This document shows, piece after piece, positions 60,564-64,000 of a stretch of 64,000 nt of DNA (position 1 is the first letter of the stretch; each line of letters begins with the position of its first letter). Below the pieces are notes generated by a model. That model made no database searches, was not told where the DNA came from, and worked only from the letters and a program-made list of their open reading frames with translations. Origin of the DNA: Litoditis marina (taxonomy: Eukaryota; Nematoda; Chromadorea; Rhabditida; Rhabditidae). Position numbers and translations under genes: made by a program. The DNA lies in contig OZ038435.1 of the NCBI GenBank assembly GCA_964036275.1, forward strand, positions 13,493,634-13,557,633. Direction: 5' to 3'.

Positions 60564-62108
60564 AGGATCCTCGATTGGCGGGCCGGTGGTTCTTAATGTT
60601 TTCTTTCAAATTGTCTGGGGTAAAAACTCAATCGAAATTTCTCACTTTTCCCGCTTTTCCGAATGATGAGAGATGAGCTACTTTTCTCCAAATCCGAAAA
60701 CGAGATAATATTTCTATTTTCAATATATAAGTCATCACCTTTCATGTGTATAAACTTACGAAAAACTGACTTCATTTTGTCGAATAGTCTGACCTTACTG
60801 GCCTATGAACTATGATAGGAACCCTTTAATTTCTTGATTTTTAGTGTAGGCGGAGGTGTAGGCTCCATGTTTGTTGTTTAACTATCAGATCCTCTAACCA
60901 AAACTATTAAAAATAGACAAATTGTCCCATTTTCGACGAAAAAGTAGCCCATGTCATGAATATGGGTGAGTTTTGTTGAGAATCTCAAAAAATAATCTGA
61001 CGTATAAGGTATTTCAATGGGAAAACGGGTTGCTCTTCAAAGAACAGACGAACTCACATGGTATATGGAATGTGGATCTGACCTGCTTTCCTGTTCAGCA
61101 ATAATAATTAGTGGCAGATTTTTAGCGACAGATTAGCAAGCTATCCCTATCCCCAATACGCCAACTTATTGGGGGAGTGAGGACTTGGCCACCAGTTAGC
61201 CACAAAGGCCGAAACCCTTTTCGTGAAATAGTCACTTTTCGAACCATAATGTTAAATAAGGAATTGTGAACGTATTGGATCTTACTCGAAAACTGGTCTT
61301 TGTGTGCGGGGGCGACCGCCGACGATCCCACTGCGATCAGATCACAACTTGAAACTTGAAACTTCCACGTTGTTAAAGTGTTCAATACCTTGTTATTGAA
61401 AATTCCCCAATATACTTGAAGATTCGGAAAATGAGCTTTATTTTTTAAATTTAAACTATTCTAATTTTATAAACATCATCAAGTTAATCAATTTTGTAAG
61501 TCTCTTGTTTTCAGATTCCCCTACCGCATAGTATCTAATTGATGGTCTAGTCACTAAGGAGCTGGAATCCGAGTGGGATCTTCTAATGCGGACTTGGCGC
61601 GATCAGATATACAGGTATGTTAAGATGTCATGATCACTTGCAGTTAAAGAGGAAAGAGGTTACAGTCATATACCGCCAAGGGTCTCAGATTGGTTTTGAA
61701 ATCCCGGAACCCCTAACCCCTCTATCTTTTTTCGAGCCGCGACTCTCCGAATCTGCGCTTTTCGCTTGTAATTTCTTTATTCACTGCCAATTATCCAGAA
61801 ATTTGCCAATTTTCAACTCGCGACCACTACTTTTCATATGAGTTTGTTCGTGACCCCCTATCCCATAAGAGGATTTGGCGGTGTATGGTTACAGTTCATA
61901 ACCATACGCTACCCAATCATAGGCTTCATGCCTCAATAACTGTGGAAGTCTGGAGGGGGGGGGGGGGGTTATATTGTTTCTAATAAGCGTATCTTGCTAC
62001 TCGTTGTGCGAAATTTAGTGTTTTATATTCGATTCGATGAAAATTGCAAAATGAGAGAAGCGGGGTTCATTTTCTGTCTTTGTAGATATTCACTCGTTAC
62101 TGGTGAGC
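60564..62108. other. Low-copy DNA: no gene established
   Basis: AT-rich with several TTTTCAG-type acceptors but no convincing exon chain. A G14 homopolymer lies at 61955-61968. Short frames on both strands match nothing I recognise. Confidence 0.4.
61955..61968 (+). repeat. G14 homopolymer tract
   Basis: Fourteen consecutive G after TCTGGA and before TTATATTG. It can form a G-quadruplex on the plus strand. Confidence 0.9.
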
Positions 62109-62508
62109 TGTTATGCTACAGGATCTGGCCCCTATTGGGTCAGAGCCTGAACACACCTAGGGTCCACGCGGTGTAGCGGTATTTTATAGATAATAGTTTA
62201 AATTATAGCCTGGACCCAACCTCGAATATTATAACACAAAAGGCAGGGGCTGTAACCCTGGACTGCCCTTCCCTGAGCAAAACAGAACACTAGTTAAGTA
62301 TAGTAGTTCATATAGGCAAGTTAAGTTAAACATAATACAACACATTATTAAATATACCTGACATTTATAATAGGATCCAACCAAGAGAGATCCCAAAGAG
62401 ACGAACCTCTCAGGGCTGGTACAGGGAAGGGGAGCTACGCATTTGACCCCGCCTCTCGCACTGATAGGACGTATGGTCCTAACAGGGCGAGAGCGCAGGT
62501 TCATGACA
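62109..62508 (-). repeat. Candidate 3' LTR of the Ty3/gypsy element (about 400 bp)
   Basis: On the minus strand, 168 bp after the integrase stop codon, a purine-rich GAAGGGGTGG is followed by CG and then TGTCATGAACC, the expected layout of polypurine tract and LTR start. If the LTR ends in GCATAACA at 62109 the termini form an imperfect inverted repeat (TGTCATG with CATAACA). An alternative end, CGCTACA at 62172, would give 337 bp. The 5' LTR is outside the window, so the right boundary is firmer than the left. A TATA-like TATTATAAATG lies inside. Confidence 0.5.
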
Positions 62509-62520
62509 CGCCACCCCTTC
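62509..62520 (-). other. Candidate polypurine tract of the Ty3/gypsy element
   Basis: Minus strand GAAGGGGTGGCG directly before the TGTCATG LTR start. Confidence 0.5.
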
Positions 62521-62676
62521 GAGTAGCAGGCTCCCGACTGCTTTAGATAGATAGAAAATACTACGTACAGATAATATAATGAAATAACCTGAAATCTTAA
62601 GATGGAAAGAAGAGAAAGAACGGGAGCAAAAATCAGGAAAACAATATAGGGTATCACAAAAATATATACAGATCCG

Positions 62677-63840
62677 TCACATAGCGGCTAGCCTGGCACT
62701 GCGACGTGGCTTGACAAGGCCTGGGGAACCATCTTCATTCAGTTTGACCTCAACCGCGGTACCTGCGGCGACTGGTGGAGAAGTTTGAGATCTGAAAATA
62801 GAATTGGGAAGTTCATCCGAAGGCGGGAAACGTCGACCGCGCCTCGGGTTCCGGCACTGGGGAGAATGTGTCTGTTGCACATTATGATCCTGATTTGGCA
62901 CGGTAGGGGCGATGTCGGCTCTGACGTCCAGTGCAGGTTCCTGACTGTCTCTCAAGTTTCGTGGAGTAGGTTCATCGACGTCGTGGTAGATTTTCAGCAA
63001 GTTGTGGTGAACAATCTTTGGCTTTCCTCCGGATAACGCGATGATCTTCGTATTTGGCCAATTGATTTCCATGATTCTGAACGGTCCTTTCCATTTCCGA
63101 TGAAGTTTAGATGAGTGGTGGGGTTCTGGTTGATCCTGGCGCAGCATAACCAGTTCGTTCAGTTGTAACTGCTTCGGTTTCACTCGATGTCTCGAATCGT
63201 ACTCAGTTGTTCTGCGTTCCGCGGCCACGGCGAGCTTGCCTGCTGTGATGTTGAAAGAGGTTGTGATTCGCTCCGCAAGAATCGACTTGTACTCTTGGAC
63301 ATCGGCGTAACGAGACATCTTGATAGACAGCACACGATCAGATGGCATGAGGGCATCTCGACCATGGGAAAGGTAGAAAGGTGTGTCAACAAGTTCCGCG
63401 TGTGGAGTAGTGTTATAGGCAAAACACGTGGCCTCGAGGTACTCGTCCCACTCAGTTGGTCGATTGGCAGCATAGATGGCGATCATGTCTCCCATCGTTC
63501 TGTTGAATCGTTCGACAACGCCGTTCGATTCGTGATGATGAGGGGTAGACGTTCGATGCTTGATTCCGAGTGTCGAGAGAAGTTGCTTGAAATCTTCTCC
63601 AAGATACTGGGATCCTTGGTCGGTGACAACTGTTGCTGGACATCCTTCTCGATAGATGACGGAGCTCAGGAATGCCTCGCATAGCGTTTGAGCTTTCGTG
63701 TCCGGCACAGCCACAACGTACGTCATCTTGGTGAAATTGTCGACTGCAACATGTACGTGACGATTTCCTCTGCTTGAAATCGGATACGGTCCCAGGAAAT
63801 CTAGGTGCACTTCTTCCATGGGGTAGGAGGGAACGTCTGC
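62677..63840 (-). CDS. Ty3/gypsy retrotransposon integrase, catalytic core and C-terminus of Pol
   Basis: This is the integrase part of a Pol polyprotein, which joins retrotransposon cDNA to host DNA. Counting from the first Met at 63819, the catalytic triad is D7 (in VHLDFLGP), D67 (in VVTDQGSQY) and E103 (in NGVVERFNRT), with 35 residues between the last two, as in DD35E integrases. A GPF/Y-type module (WKGPFRI, residues 243-249) and a basic, proline-rich tail ending in RSARLAAM follow. TPFYLSHGRDALMP fits Ty3/gypsy. The frame is open from a nonsense codon at 63841-63843, so the Met is not a natural start: in an intact element the frame would continue upstream through zinc-binding, RNase H and RT domains. 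No promoter is expected here. The coding part appears otherwise undamaged. Confidence 0.9.
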   Translation of the reverse strand, partial: ADVPSYPMEEVHLDFLGPYPISSRGNRHVHVAVDNFTKMTYVVAVPDTKAQTLCEAFLSSVIYREGCPATVVTDQGSQYLGEDFKQLLSTLGIKHRTSTPHHHESNGVVERFNRTMGDMIAIYAANRPTEWDEYLEATCFAYNTTPHAELVDTPFYLSHGRDALMPSDRVLSIKMSRYADVQEYKSILAERITTSFNITAGKLAVAAERRTTEYDSRHRVKPKQLQLNELVMLRQDQPEPHHSSKLHRKWKGPFRIMEINWPNTKIIALSGGKPKIVHHNLLKIYHDVDEPTPRNLRDSQEPALDVRADIAPTVPNQDHNVQQTHSPQCRNPRRGRRFPPSDELPNSIFRSQTSPPVAAGTAVEVKLNEDGSPGLVKPRRSARLAAM

Positions 63841-64000
63841 TTACGCGAGGGGCTCTTTTCCAACGAGGGCAGCTGGAGTTTTTCTTTCCTGACACAGGTG
63901 ACAAGTTCTGATGACATTTTGTATCTCCTTTTCCATGTTTTGGAAGAAGAAACGTTTCTTCAGGCGGGCAGCTATCTTCTTCGCTCCAAGGTGTCCTCCT
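63841..64000 (-). pseudogene. Upstream part of the same Pol frame, separated by a nonsense codon
   Basis: The frame continues from the window edge into the integrase in the same register, with no frameshift. It shows GGHLGAKK, which supplies one His, and RTCHLCQERK, which supplies the Cys pair of the HHCC zinc-binding domain; the first His would be beyond the edge. A TAA at 63841-63843 lies about 20 codons after the zinc-binding Cys pair and before the catalytic core, so full-length Pol cannot be made by this copy. The rest of gag-pol lies off the window. Confidence 0.8.

Noticed and set aside
61529..61614. Possible exon ending AGATATACAG before GTATGT, open as a peptide with ELESEWDLLMRTWRDQ
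   Set aside because: Good splice-donor context, but the preceding acceptor leads into stop codons in every frame unless CGCATAG is used, and no partner exon is seen. Too weak to list.
62229..62657. 142-codon minus frame downstream of the integrase
   Set aside because: It overlaps the polypurine tract and candidate LTR; composition and position fit LTR sequence, not a gene.
63187..63904. Other frames overlapping the integrase (plus 63187-63684, minus 63452-63904, 63180-63473, plus 62785-63036)
   Set aside because: Shadow frames of the integrase coding sequence.
1..64000. tRNA or rRNA genes
   Set aside because: No GGTTCGAATCC-type B box with a matching acceptor stem and no rRNA-like sequence were seen by eye; a covariance-model scan would be decisive.

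Overview
The window is eukaryotic and almost entirely repetitive. It is most likely from a nematode, though this is not proven. The pointers are TTTTCAG-type splice acceptors, a fragment that resembles the last membrane segment of a nematode chemoreceptor, a short TTAGGC telomere-like run, a primer-binding site matching invertebrate tRNA-Gly(GCC), and a satellite monomer containing the CTGTTTCA core of nematode piRNA promoters. No complete host gene can be supported.

Layout. (1) 1-31245: about 185 head-to-tail monomers of a roughly 169 bp satellite, all in one orientation, organised into several higher-order repeats (HORs) of 7, 11, 14 and about 20 monomers. (2) 31246-32955: a 1.7 kb non-coding, unclassified mobile-looking element (copy A) with a large palindrome at one end, flanked by CGAT/CGAT. 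(3) 32956-33465: three satellite monomers. (4) 33466-43666: copy B of the same element, split by an 8.5 kb LTR retrotransposon (34607-43095). The retrotransposon has 675 bp LTRs that differ at one position, a 5 bp target duplication (ATACT), a tRNA-Gly primer-binding site and a polypurine tract, but no gag-pol. It is itself split by a 3.65 kb hAT-like DNA transposon (37124-40777) with an 8 bp duplication (ATTGTGAG). (5) 43667-56412: about 75 more monomers with 8-mer (1351 bp) and 10-mer (1690 bp) HORs, decaying into diverged monomers at the right edge. (6) 56413-62108: low-copy DNA with a receptor-like exon remnant, three GGTTACC-rich foldback elements, a 30 bp minisatellite and a G14 tract. 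(7) 62109-64000, minus strand: the 3' end of a Ty3/gypsy retrotransposon. It has an integrase with an intact DD35E triad but a nonsense codon upstream, then a polypurine tract and a candidate 3' LTR.

The insertions give a relative history: satellite, then the 1.7 kb element, then co-duplication with satellite, then the LTR element in copy B only, then hAT. No genes act together here. The main biological interest is the satellite's higher-order structure, its embedded regulatory-like motifs, and the precisely datable nested insertions.
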